A stretch of 64,000 bases of DNA from Actinostola sp. cb2023 (taxonomy: Eukaryota > Cnidaria > Anthozoa > Actiniaria > Actinostolidae): assembly GCA_033675265.1 (NCBI GenBank), contig JAUJYZ010000316.1, positions 186,001 through 250,000 on the forward strand. Reading direction: 5' to 3'. The translations under genes were made by a program, and so were the position numbers. Shown piece by piece: positions 44,347 through 55,036 of the stretch. The notes beneath the pieces are model-generated. The model was not told where the DNA came from. It ran no database searches and saw only the letters and a program-made list of their open reading frames with translations. Every line of letters starts with the position of its first letter. Position 1 is the first letter of the stretch.

Positions 44347-44352
44347 AATAAA
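44347..44352 (+). terminator. polyadenylation signal AATAAA
   Basis: 118 bp after the stop of the 42735 gene, in the right orientation. Confidence 0.5.
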
Positions 44353-44553
44353 TGGATTGATAGTCTATTATTACAGAACATGTAAACTCAATGTATTCTC
44401 ACACGGTTATATAGTCAGACTGCATTTTTCAGTTATATGTCTAGTATGCAATCATTCAATGGCTCCATCAACCATTGTCATATATCCTGAAAGTCATGCC
44501 ATCACATTGAATTTTTCTTAGATTATTGCATATTTATCTGTGAGGATCGTATA

Positions 44554-45598
44554 CAGTATGTGGTTCTAATTGTGAACACTTTTTGCACTTGATGATATTT
44601 CTCGTCAACATATGGTACGATTATCCTGAACCTTTGCTATGAATTAGCTCTACACTTAAGCTAACATGTGATTAAGTTTCGTTGTATTTATTATTGAACT
44701 TTTCCAAATATATTTTATTATATCATGTCTGTTGGTGGTTCTAATGGTGAACAGGTGTTTGTAATTGTGAACACTTTTGGCTTTTTAATGGCTTAATACT
44801 GTGTATTATTCTCGATTTCTAGCCTTGCAATTCGATGTACAAGTTCCAAGTTGTCTTAAAACAATATTAATGTTCGTGTTATTTCGATACGAATGCTAGA
44901 AAAATGTTAAAACGAAGTGAAGTCAGACGGCAACGCTAAATTGCTGACGTGTTCGCATGTTCATTGATGCATGCCGTTCATCACGTTCGTGTAATTGCTA
45001 ACAACGCAATGGCGCAAATTTGTATCACAAACGCGGACTTCTTATACATATTTCCTTCTCAATATTTGCTATTGTACCAGTGCAGGTACATTAGCGGCAA
45101 TTTTACTCTATATCTCAAGAACTACATATGTTATGAAGTGCCAAGTTATGTGTGAGCATATGCGTGTTTACAATTAGATGCACATCGCAAAAACACGCAC
45201 AATTTTTCATTCCGATGCTGCTCGTTCATTTTCAACACTTTTCTAAATATTGTTTTGTAAAGAAAAGTGTTATTATTTACCTTTCAGCTCATATAAAAAC
45301 AAGCTCAAAACTCTGCGTTTTTAGAAAGAAAATATGCGAACTTTGCCACTGAGAATCTAAAGGCGCGCTTAAAATTCGAATTTGTAGACAACAGTCGTCT
45401 GCTTACCTTGCCGTCAAAGTTGAAATTTTGCGCGGAATAAATGTCAGGAAGCCCAAAATGGCATTGAATGATTGAAAATAAATCAATATTTGATCGGGTA
45501 AAATATTTTTTGTCGATCTTAACTTTACGGTATAAAAACGGCACTTTTACTGAAAAGTGTTCACAATTAGAACTGTTCACAATTAGAACAACATACTG
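44554..45598. mobile_element. TA-flanked pogo-type MITE (1.05 kb)
   Basis: Ends CAGTATGTGGTTCTAATTGT and inverse ACAATTAGAACAACATACTG, each bordered by TA. The subterminal phrase TAATTGTGAACACTTTT is repeated at 44768 and twice at the right end. Small ORFs inside are not recognisable. Confidence 0.8.
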
Positions 45599-45696
45599 TA
45601 CATTGTAACATGTTGTTATTGTTTGAAAACTTTGATTCAGAGCTGCAACTAGTAACAGGCTAATAAGAGCCAAGGCAACTGCCTTGCAATTTACCG

Positions 45697-45845
45697 TAAT
45701 AGCTGATATCGAAGTTACACTCCAATGACTCTGAATAAAGGTTTCAAGTCGAGGCTATCGGGTTAAGTTTTTGTTCTGACCCGATAGCCTCGAATTGAAA
45801 CCGTTGTTCAGAGTCATTGGAGTGTAACTTCGATATCAGCTATTA
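45697..45845. repeat. 149-bp near-perfect palindrome
   Basis: TAATAGCTGATATCGAAGTT ... AACTTCGATATCAGCTATTA, with long stems through ACTCCAATGACTCTGAA and CGAGGCTATCGGG and a loop of about 12 nt. Probably a minimal MITE. Confidence 0.9.
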
Positions 45846-45989
45846 AAATTGTTTGAACACTGCAAGCAAATAATTTTCCTGTTATCAGCATTCTTTGTTG
45901 AATTACATCAGTGTGATAAATGTGATCTCCCACAACAAAAAGTGGCATTCTGTAACTGAAGAGTTTGATTTCATTCAGTTTGGTTATAT

Positions 45990-46195
45990 TTATAATTATA
46001 TCAAAATGCATATTTGTTGCCGTTTGTTGCATATTTTTTCAAACAAAATTAATATATATTAGCTCTATTTGAAACACTGTGTTAATTACTAATGAAAATA
46101 TCAGTGAAATGACACTGACCCGGTTATCTCGAACCCCCGCTATCTCAAACTAATTTTCCTTTCCCTTCAGAGTTCAAGATAGCGGGGTTCTACTG
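45990..46195. mobile_element. right half of a Tigger/pogo-type MITE
   Basis: Matches the right part of 7612-8476 (CAAAATGCATATTTGTTGCC..., AGTGAAATGACACTGACCCG) and ends GGGGTTCTACTG. The left end is absent. Confidence 0.8.
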
Positions 46196-46202
46196 TGTAT
46201 TA

Positions 46203-46430
46203 TCATATGACCCGTATTTCCCCGTGCGCGCGCTCTTAATAAAACCTTCGGAGAAAGTCACGTGATTGGGCAGATACGGATTTTCGGAGCTGGTCCGTAC
46301 AAAGCCGTATCCGGTCCCGGCCCCGATTGTTGTCAGAAAATATATGGCTCTCGGTCATTCTGTACTTCCATGACCTCGAGCTAAATATTTTCACATATAG
46401 CCCTCCCTTCAGTCAATAAGTACATAATAT
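46203..46430. repeat. dispersed repeat shared with 30.2-30.6 kb
   Basis: Same order of two blocks as at 30158-30570 but with the hairpin partly lost (ATATGGCTCTCGGTCATTCT). A family of mobile, non-coding units. Confidence 0.75.
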
Positions 46431-46435
46431 ATATT

Positions 46436-46895
46436 TCACGTCAACTCAGAATGTGGCTCTTTTACCCTAACCCTAGCATAGTCCACATTTCGCGTCAACT
46501 CGGAATGTGGCTCTTTTACCCTAACCCTAGCATAGTCCACATTTCGCGTCAACTCAGAATGTGGCTCTTTTACCCTAACCCTAGCATAGTCCACATTTCG
46601 CGTCAACTCAGAATATGGTTTCTTATAGCATGCACTATATGACCATGTTTCGCGTCAACTCAGAATATGGCCAACCACAAAAACACCATGTTTCGCATCA
46701 ACTCAGAATATGGTTTCTTATAGCACGCAGCCCACCTTCAGATGACCATGTTTCGCGTCAACTCAGAATATGGTTTCTTATAGCATGCGCCCACCTTCAG
46801 ATGACCATGTTTTGCATCAACTCGGAATATGGTTTCTTATAGCATGCACTATAGCCCACCTTCAGATAACCATGTTTCGCGTCAACTCAGAACAT
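46436..46895 (+). repeat. tandem repeats around TTCGCGTCAACTCAGAAT
   Basis: Three 54-bp units containing GTGGCTCTTTTACCCTAACC are followed by six variable units ending ATATGGTTTCTTATAGCA. The CCCTAACCCTA text is incidental to the unit and not a telomere. Confidence 0.9.
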
Positions 46896-47129
46896 ACATG
46901 CATGGCCTCGACCATCAACAGACCATCATACGAAGGGTTTATATTGACGGATCTCACGGGAGCAGCTCATGAATTAATTTATACCTCTTGTAATTGAACC
47001 AAGCTATATACTTAAAGCACTCATTTCTACACTTAAACGCCGTCTCGACTTCACCAAACAACAACTAGTTAGTGAAAGTGTAAATCTAATCATTGTATTT
47101 TAGATTTATGTCTCCCTGATTAGTAGGGC

Positions 47130-47725
47130 ACTTGTGCCTAGCTATGTGACAGGTGTAGAAATGGATGATAGAAAAAGGAGAAGAAAGAAAGAAGTGGAAT
47201 GTAGGTGGAAAAGTGTGCAAGGTCATGATTCATCCGGGGGGAGGAGAGGGGGGTTTGTAGGTTGCTATATATGGGAAAATGTGGGAGGATGTAGTATAGG
47301 TACGGGGTGCACTGATGGGGGATGTGTGTGTAGGGTGCGATGGGATCACTTAAGATACGACCTTTCCCCTGAAAATCATACATTTTTGGATAATCGACTG
47401 GCTATTCCAGAACGATATGAGCTAGCATTGTATTCGGACCATCGCAGGGAAATGGGAAATTTAAAAATGGGAAATGGAAAACTGGGAAATGGATGAGTGT
47501 AATTTTCTGGATGGGGGAGAGATTGCTGGGAGGGAAGGCGGCGATAGGAAGAAAAGTGAATGGATGAGCTAGGGGGAGAGGATGGGGAGAGAATGTTGAA
47601 AGGGGAGGCCGGGATGCGAAAGAAAAGTGGATGAATACGAGGTGAATTTTTGGGTGTGGGGCTCGGGAAAGAGGATGGGGTAGAAAATGTTGAAAGAGAA
47701 GACTGGGACATAGAAGTAAATCCCA
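47130..47725 (+). other. purine-skewed tract with imperfect ~85-bp repeats
   Basis: The plus strand is strongly G/A-rich (GGGGGAGAGGATGGGGAGAG at 47570). Repeats of GAATGTTGAAAG...GGGA...GAAAAGTGGATGA recur at about 47518, 47590 and 47685. ORFs here are low-complexity and on both strands, so I do not call a gene. 46896-47129 and 47726-48450 hold nothing recognisable. Confidence 0.6.
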
Positions 47726-48450
47726 TACAGATCGGCCGCTCATATTGTATCTATTACTTAATGTATAAAAATTATAATACTACTGTTTCATGGTTTTAGT
47801 GTTTGCACTCTACCTTGTTCTTCAAATACTTGCTACAAATATAGATTGATTGATGTTATTTGAGGGTTGAGGCGTATTTTGTGGGTTTCGGATCGGTTGG
47901 ATTTCGAGTTGTTTTCGCCTGAATTCAAAGAGACGTACATAGCACAGCAACAAGTTTGAAAAAAATAAACAATCAATAAAATGACAATCAATACACAAAT
48001 GCAATAACGTCCAATTTATCTTCAAATTATTTAGTTAGTTAGTTAGTTAGCATGTACATGTATGTAATATTTATTGTGCTCGTCGAGTCTCTAAGTTTGG
48101 GTAAGCGCTTCGAAGTCGTTGCTTTCAACTGAAAATCCAGGTTAATTTTGTAATGATTTCTTTACAATGCAACAGTTTAACTTCAAGTTTGTATACATGT
48201 ATCTGATAAAAGCTTTCAAGGCTTCCATGTGTCTCTGTTTCAGCGACCATCATGTTGCTGATCTCTTCGTTTTTCACAGCTCCTTCACGAATGGAAGGGG
48301 TGACGATATCAAGTTTGAAGATCTTGTCATCTTCTGAACACTCTGACGATTAAAGAGTGCAAGATTTCCCTCGAAAAATTCCACATGAAGCGCCTTCCGT
48401 CATGTCTTGTGAATCCATTTTTCATGTTCTGGGCACGAGTAAAATGTGAT

Positions 48451-49781
48451 TTATGACTGAGATGGTTTTGAAGATAAGAGTTTGTAAAGTTTGCCTGGTT
48501 TTGTTTCGTGGTAATGTATCATAACCGCAGATACATCAAAATTGCAACTCTTGAATACAAAGTACACTTTCTTTCTTTGGTTGAATATGGAAGAATGACT
48601 TCCTCTTCCCCCCTTTATGGTCCTCATCTTAGTTGTCCATTTGCACAAAGGGGGGCAGTCCTTGCCTCCACATTCCCAGATGGATTGGATATCTTCTAAT
48701 GTTTCAACATTTCTGGGAATGTGAAAACTTTTTAACCAGTCTTGTACATTTCCAAACGATCCTCCAAAGGATTGAAACATCCGCCATGTTTCGCTATCAA
48801 TGGATGTACATGGTGTTGGTGTTGATGATGATGATGGTTGTGCTCGTGGTACATGTAGAGGATGAGATGATGATGATGGTAATGGTTGTGCTTGTGGTGG
48901 AGGCTGACATGATGATGATGGTTGTGCTTGTGGTAGAGGATATGATGGTTGTGCTTGTGGTAGAGGATATGATGGTTGTGCTTGTGGTAGAGGATATGAT
49001 GGTTGTGCTTGTGGTAGAGGATATGATGGTTGTGCTTGTGGTAGAGGATATGATGGTTGTGCTTGTGGTAGATGATATGATGGTTGTGCTTGTGGTAGAG
49101 GATATGATGGTTGTGCTTGTGGTAGAGGCTGACATGATGATGATGGTTGTGCTTGTGGTAGAGGATATGATGGTTGTGCTTGTGGTAGAGGCTGAGATGA
49201 CGATGATGGTGGTGCTTGTGGTAGAGGACAAGATGATGATGGTTCTGATGTAGATTACTGTGATGGTGACTGTTCAGGGCACATGTTTATGAATAGTGAA
49301 GACCAGTAGGCAATCTGCCTAGCTGCGTGTTGTGAGGATGAGTGATTTATGTTGTCGGTTGGTGTGGGATTTGGAATTACTTTGCCATACTCTTCAAGTT
49401 TTGATGATATAGCATGCAGTGAAAGAAGGATTTCATGTTGTGCAATTGATGAAGGTGATGATGTTGATGAAAGTGGTGGTTGATGTGGAACAGGTAACTG
49501 ATGGTGATGTAACATGGAATGGAGCTGGTCGAATCGAGTAGAGATAGTTGAAATTGGTTGTTCATCAGCCTCTTTTAAAATGTCACCAATTTCTTGTCTT
49601 TGTGACAGTTCATTCTTGATAAATGATGAAATTTCATTTTCCTGTAGGAGAATAAAACATACAACATTATAAACAGAGATAGCATTTCAACTTGTTATTA
49701 TTGAGAAAATCCACTCACTTCTTCCTCCTCTTCACTGGAGGAGTAATCTTAAGAACTGCTACTGCAATCAGAGCCAGGGTC
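48451..49781 (-). pseudogene. Pro/Gln-nonapeptide-repeat protein, two in-frame stops
   Basis: Minus strand. Exon 49781-49719 (after TTTATAG) reads DPGSDCSSSS, stop, DYSSSEEEEE and ends at GTGAGT. Exon 49641-48451 (after TCCTACAG) reads ENEISSFIKNELSQRQEIGD, a Ser/His/Pro-rich part and HAISSKLEEYGKV, then a TAA at 49256-49258. In the same frame about a dozen copies of PLPQAQPSY follow. The C-terminal part is well formed: WRMFQSFGGSFGNVQDWLKS, IWECGGKDCPPLCKWTTKMR, YKLLSSKPSQS-stop. Phases agree across the intron. I do not recognise the family; the conserved-looking C-terminal domain (about 110 residues) is the part to search. Upstream exons were not found. Confidence 0.55.
48820..49245 (-). 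repeat. 27-bp coding minisatellite
   Basis: Unit CCTCTACCACAAGCACAACC ATCATAT (minus strand), 9 codons. It lies inside the Pro/Gln-repeat gene. The other frames give long artefactual ORFs on both strands. Confidence 0.9.
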
Positions 49782-50198
49782 CTATAAATTCATAAATTAC
49801 ATGAAACATTTATTAAACATAATAATTAATATAAAATTTAAAGAGTAAATATAAATTATATAAAATTGTCATCCAATTTAATTTTAATTTTATGAACGTT
49901 TTTGAGAAAATACATGTATTTAGTGGTCTGTAGGAGATTCCGTTGGACTTTGAAATGTTCAAATCCTAATGCTGACAAACCTGCGATGTACATATGTAAG
50001 TATAAGCTAGAGTGTGACATCTATGAATTGCCCTACGCACGTACCATATCCCCTACATGCATTACCATAGATTATAGTACATGTATGTATAACACAAGGC
50101 ATGTGGTAGCTCTTCAATCTTCATCTGGCATCTAAACTAGCTAAGCTTAATTTACAATAGAATCTAATAAAATATATAAAACTATACAGGCCAAACTA
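49782..50198. other. no gene seen
   Basis: AT-rich spacer between the repeat-protein gene and the next TA element. Confidence 0.5.
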
Positions 50199-50670
50199 TA
50201 CAGCCTTTTGCAAAAATTCTGTCGCGACCAAATAAATCAGTATATCACTATATACCCGACACGGCTCAAAAACCGCTGATTGGTTAATATTTTTTCGCTT
50301 TGAGAGTGCGCAGTAAAGGATACCGCTTAATTTAGCGCGGGCTCATTGTTCAAAATGGCGGTCGAAGAGACACGTTCTTGACAAGAAAATTTCCCCACAA
50401 AAAGTTGTTTCAATCACTGTTCTCTTACGAAAACTCTCTTCTAATCAAAGGATATTGTAGAACCTGAGTTGATATGTTGAAATATGGGCTTCAATTCCAA
50501 TATAGTAGCTTAACTGCCAAAGAAAACTATCACCACATCTGGAGGAAGTGTCAGGAATATCATAAACAACTACATCGGTATATCGGCATTCTCCCTTGTG
50601 TTCTTCAATAATCAGTTGATCATTTTCCTTGAGGATATTTTTTTTGAATAGGTTGTCTCTTTATGAGGCA

Positions 50671-50867
50671 ATAGACCTCTTTAGCTTGTATGCAAATTGC
50701 CCATTTCAGATCATGTGATGTAAACACTGATATTCTCTGGAGAATTGTTCCTTTATATTTCTGAAATTTATTCGTTCATATTGAAAGGACTAATTCTCCA
50801 GAGAATATCAATGTTTACATCACATGATCTGAAATGGGCAATTTGCATACAAGCTAAAGAGGTCTAT
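50671..50867. mobile_element. hairpin MITE nested in the 4.1-kb element
   Basis: Arms of about 80 bp: ATAGACCTCTTTAGCTTGTA ... CTCTGGAGAATT and their inverse, loop about 30 bp. Nearly perfect pairing suggests it is young. Confidence 0.9.
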
Positions 50868-50872
50868 TCTGC

Positions 50873-51002
50873 AGTAATCGTCAATGAGACATCGATGCCA
50901 GTCATTAAAATCAGGCATAGCAAGAGCTGGAATGCCATCCAATCCATTATTCAGGTGTTGGATATGTTTGTACAACAAGCCTTCCGCTACTTCTTGCAAT
51001 GT
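50873..51002. other. possible exon or captured coding piece
   Basis: On the plus strand the block is framed by CTGCAG and TTG|GTAAGT like an exon. On the minus strand it reads LQEVAEGLLYKHIQHLNNGL and ALAMPDFNDWHRCLIDDYC with no stop, and a further open stretch (LIIEEHKGECRYTDVVVYD) lies on the far side of the hairpin MITE at 50630-50460. Protein-like composition favours the minus strand. The family is not recognised. Confidence 0.3.
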
Positions 51003-54000
51003 TGGTAAGTTTTTAAAACTTTCTTTTATATATAGATATCAACTTTCTTGGATGGCCATTGTCAGGGAATGATTGAAAAATGCGAAATTGAGTGTTATAG
51101 GGGCGACTAAGCTTACTCAAGAACATGCAAGAAAATCGAATGTTTTCTTGCATCTTCTTTCCTAAAATAATAATAGTATGAATATTAGAGCCATCTATTC
51201 GGCTTCCCTTCATCCTTTGCATCATTACAAGTTACATTTCATGGTAAAATGTTGTATACTCACGAGGCATTATTCATGTCCATTTAGGAGTAACGTAACA
51301 TGAATTAATAATTTTATTGATTAGACAATCATGACTCCCATTATGTACAGTACCCTCAGATTTATTCTTCAAATTGGTTTCTGTTGTTGATTTGATTTCC
51401 TTATAATAATAATGTTATAATAATTGCTTGTATAGCGTCTTATGGTATTTACCTATTCATTTCCCTTTTTCATGAAAGGATTTTCTTTTCTTATGGCATT
51501 GAGCTGTTATTAACTCATAGCATTTTGAGGTACATAGTAAATTGATCACAGTTTAATAATATAGTATGTAATAATAATAAAGATATATTAATTATGTCAT
51601 TATTCTTGTAGGTTACAGCATGAGTATCTACTAATAACAGGAGTTCATTGTACATCAAGATTGATGACATACATTTTCTGCCTTTCTTTTGACTTTGTTG
51701 GTGCTTTTAAGAATATTAAAATATTGTTTGCCATCAAGATACATGTAGTTTTGAAAATGCACGGCTTGCAGGTTTACTTCAAACCAGGACCCAGTGACAT
51801 ACAAATCCTAGCTACTAATGTTGCCATAAGCCGATAAGGTTGAATTGATTCCCTTATTCTTTTGTGTGGCCAGTTGCCTTTAAAAATGTTTGACCATGTC
51901 ATTTTGTTCATTGTTTGGGGTATATTTACTGACCATATAATTAAAAAGTGAAAAATGAAGGCTACAGAGCAAGTCATTTTGAACATATGAGCCACAGTAG
52001 GGAATGGGCAAGATGTTGAACCAAATGCTATCAGCTACATGTAGTACAACACTACATACCAATAATTTATTACATATACATGTATAAATAATATCAACAG
52101 GTACACAGTCATTGTTTTATTTACCTCAGTTACGAATTAGATGTTTTGTTTCACAATAAAAGTCAGTTTAATTCTTACTAATAAACATGTTCTTGCTTTA
52201 ATTACCATAACTACCCGAGACCATACCAAATAAAATTCCAATATTTCCACTGACAAAATCAATACATTTTTTATCTCAAACCAATTTTCTTGTCTCTTGT
52301 GTATTCAAGATATCAATATAGTTATACCGTGTAGTTCATAAAACATTTTACAATGTAGATCAACCCTGATTTTTTGTGTACTGCATGACTTTTTGAAATA
52401 AAAATCTACATGTATTTCAAATGGACAAGGACTCACAAGTGGAATATTATAGAGTACGTGCATTTCACTCTGCATATTTAAAATATTTTTATCAAACAAT
52501 TTCCTTGTGCTTCAGAGTAATTTTGTTGATAAAATTATTTGTAGATATAACACCATATCCTGTCATATTGTAAGGCAGTTTGGAATTTAAACTGTGTCTT
52601 GCATTATATAGAATGTCACTTAGCCTCTTGTAGAGTTCTATCTGATGATCGACTCTGTAAATTCCACAAACCAGTTGTATTCATTGTTTATTAAACCCGG
52701 CCATACAACCTGATTTAACGACTATGTCATACAACATATGTAATATATACACAAGAAAAATAGCAAACCCCTGTCCCCATAGCCACCTGAACAAACCTTT
52801 GTGCATTATCATTGACTCTTAGGGTATGCAAGAGAGGGACTGGCCGAACCAAACGCATGCTCTCCAGAATGAGGGGTGGCAAAATGGTCCTGAGAATTGA
52901 AGGGGTCCCTGCAAGAACAGAGTAAGTGACTTGTGATCAAAACCCAAATTCTCCTTTGAAATTCAAAGAACAAGGATAATTTAGGCTTTGATCCGAGGTC
53001 ACTTACGTTATTCTTGCACAGACCCTTTCAATTGCATTATTTAACCAGATCTCAAAATCTCAATTTTCTCCTGTCCATGTCTCAGCCTCACATTTTTAGA
53101 GTCTATGGTACAGGGTGAAGTCTTAAGGCTCTATTTTGTACTGTAGTATTCCAAAGTCTCGATTTTACACCCCTAGAATGTCATACTATTGTCAAAATGT
53201 GACTCGTTGAACATAAACCAATTACTGAAGGTGCTCTAATGGTGTTTGCATGCCTTTGGCTTCCAGGAATCATTGATGCTGATTTTATATATCGTCCTAA
53301 TAACATTTGGCAGTACTGTATACACCCTCAAAGTTGTACCTTTTTGGGGAGTACAAACCTGTTTTGTGTGGTTTAATACCTACATCCTGAGTGTAATCAG
53401 GCCTAATCTTGTACAATTTAATAATATCCCTGACATATTTCAGAATCGTGGTGGCAATGATCATAGATATTTTCCACAAATAAAATGATTTGTACGAACT
53501 TTGTAAGGCCAAACAAAGTTTATTATGTCTTAAAGACCATACACAATGATGTTGGGATCCCTGTGTGCGTCCAGTTTGAAGTAAACAATAGGTTTTTGAA
53601 TCAATAATTTACAACTTTGGGCGCTGGGAATCACTTCTTTAAAACGAGTGTACCACAAACTACTCGATTTGTTTACGTTTTGTCGACTGCATGAATAACC
53701 AAACTTCAAATGCAAATTACAAAAATGGGTCATCGATGAAAAAAAGTGGGTTTTTGATATGTTATAAGTAAAGGCCTTAAAAGTATTTTGAGCACATCAA
53801 AACCCTTATGTCTGCAAACCTGACCTTAAGTCTGGGTAAAATGCAAGGCGATGTCGAATTTCCAAGAACCGATATGTCCGTGAAGATGGCTACGTTTACC
53901 GTCTTTGATTTTAAAAACTGCAAATCTCTTGGAACCTGGAGTACTTCAGACAGGTAGATAAGTTAATAACCTTTCCCTGGTTTGACTCTCTTCGTGAAAA

Positions 54001-54326
54001 GAGCTTAAATTATTGGGTTTATATCTCCATGAAGTTGAAGTTTAGAGACGCCGTCTTCGTCCGCCATTTTGTTTTCGAATTTTCATGATCCTAATGCGCA
54101 TGCGTGCGGTTTTTGAGCCGTGTCTATATACCCGAAGATTTATACTATCAAATGAATGTGAAAATAACTTCCGCATGCAGCTTGTATCGTATTCAATCCA
54201 CGCTTGTACAGTCAACCATGAAATGCGTGTACGGGTAGCGTGCGGGCATGCGGGACTCACACGGGTATATAGTGATATACTGTACTGATATACTTGGTCA
54301 CGACAGAATTTTTGCAAAAGGCTGTA

Positions 54327-55036
54327 TACGTACGTATACATGTGAAATATAATAATATAATTACAGTGACTGAAAAGGATCAAAAGAAAATCTACTTGAT
54401 CGATACATATCTTATGCATGCTCTACTGATCATGCAGTCACGCAACTTGTTTTTGATTTTATCGAATTCACGAATAAGTAATGAGGGAAATACAAATCGG
54501 ATACAGAATCGTCCTCATTTGCATTCAACTTTAATTAACTTGGATTTTCTCGGCCAAACTGTTTCCTACATGTAGCTATCATCCAAATTACAGTAAAACA
54601 TCCACTTAACTTATAGCTTATATAACTTATACATCGTTGGATTCGATAAATAATATATCGCCCGCTCATACTTAAAAATATATTTAGGTACGTGTATACA
54701 TGGTCAGCTGCGGTGCTCAAAACCCTTCAGTAAAAAGATTCAGGGTCAAACAAACAATACGACTCTGACAGACAAATCAGCTCAGTTTTGCATGCACAGA
54801 TTCAATTTTGATCGATACGACGACTTTGACCATGTGACTCTCAAAAGTATGGTGCAGTGCGTGTTGATACGTAGAAAATCACTGATTCATGTGAAGTAAT
54901 GTAGCTCGTCTCGGATATCGTATGATGCTTGTCGCTCGATCTCTGACAGCTGGTATATTAAAAGAAGCCGGGAAAGAAACGGCGAAACACCTAAAAAGAT
55001 ATACGACATACGATCAGTTCACTTCAATCAACTCAC
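54327..55036. other. no gene seen
   Basis: Spacer between the TA element and the MULE-type gene. Only short ORFs. Confidence 0.4.

Larger units (their letters stand above)
50201..54324. mobile_element. 4.1-kb TA-flanked inverted-repeat element
   Basis: Left CAGCCTTTTGCAAAAATTCT and right AGAATTTTTGCAAAAGGCTG, bordered by TA (50199-50200, 54325-54326). The arm continues with GTATATCACTATATACCCG and its inverse. The next arm block CACGGCTCAAAAACCGC pairs with GCGGTTTTTGAGCCGTG at 54108, beyond a foldback of about 135 bp inserted at 54125-54262. The core has no transposase and no long ORF; 51300-53500 is AT-rich and unassigned. It is non-autonomous, of the same CAG/TA class as the element at 11.2 kb but with different ends. 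Confidence 0.75.

Noticed and set aside
46470..46590. CCCTAACCCTA telomere-like text
   Set aside because: Only two hexamers per unit, locked inside a 54-bp tandem repeat; not a telomeric array.
47134..47743. Overlapping 113-120 codon ORFs on both strands
   Set aside because: Low-complexity purine/pyrimidine translation with no domain; explained by strand skew and repeats.
48633..49253. Long plus-strand ORF rich in Val/Met/Asp and minus-strand Thr/Ser ORF
   Set aside because: Both are off-frame translations of the 27-bp minisatellite; the Pro/Gln frame is the one flanked by sensible protein.
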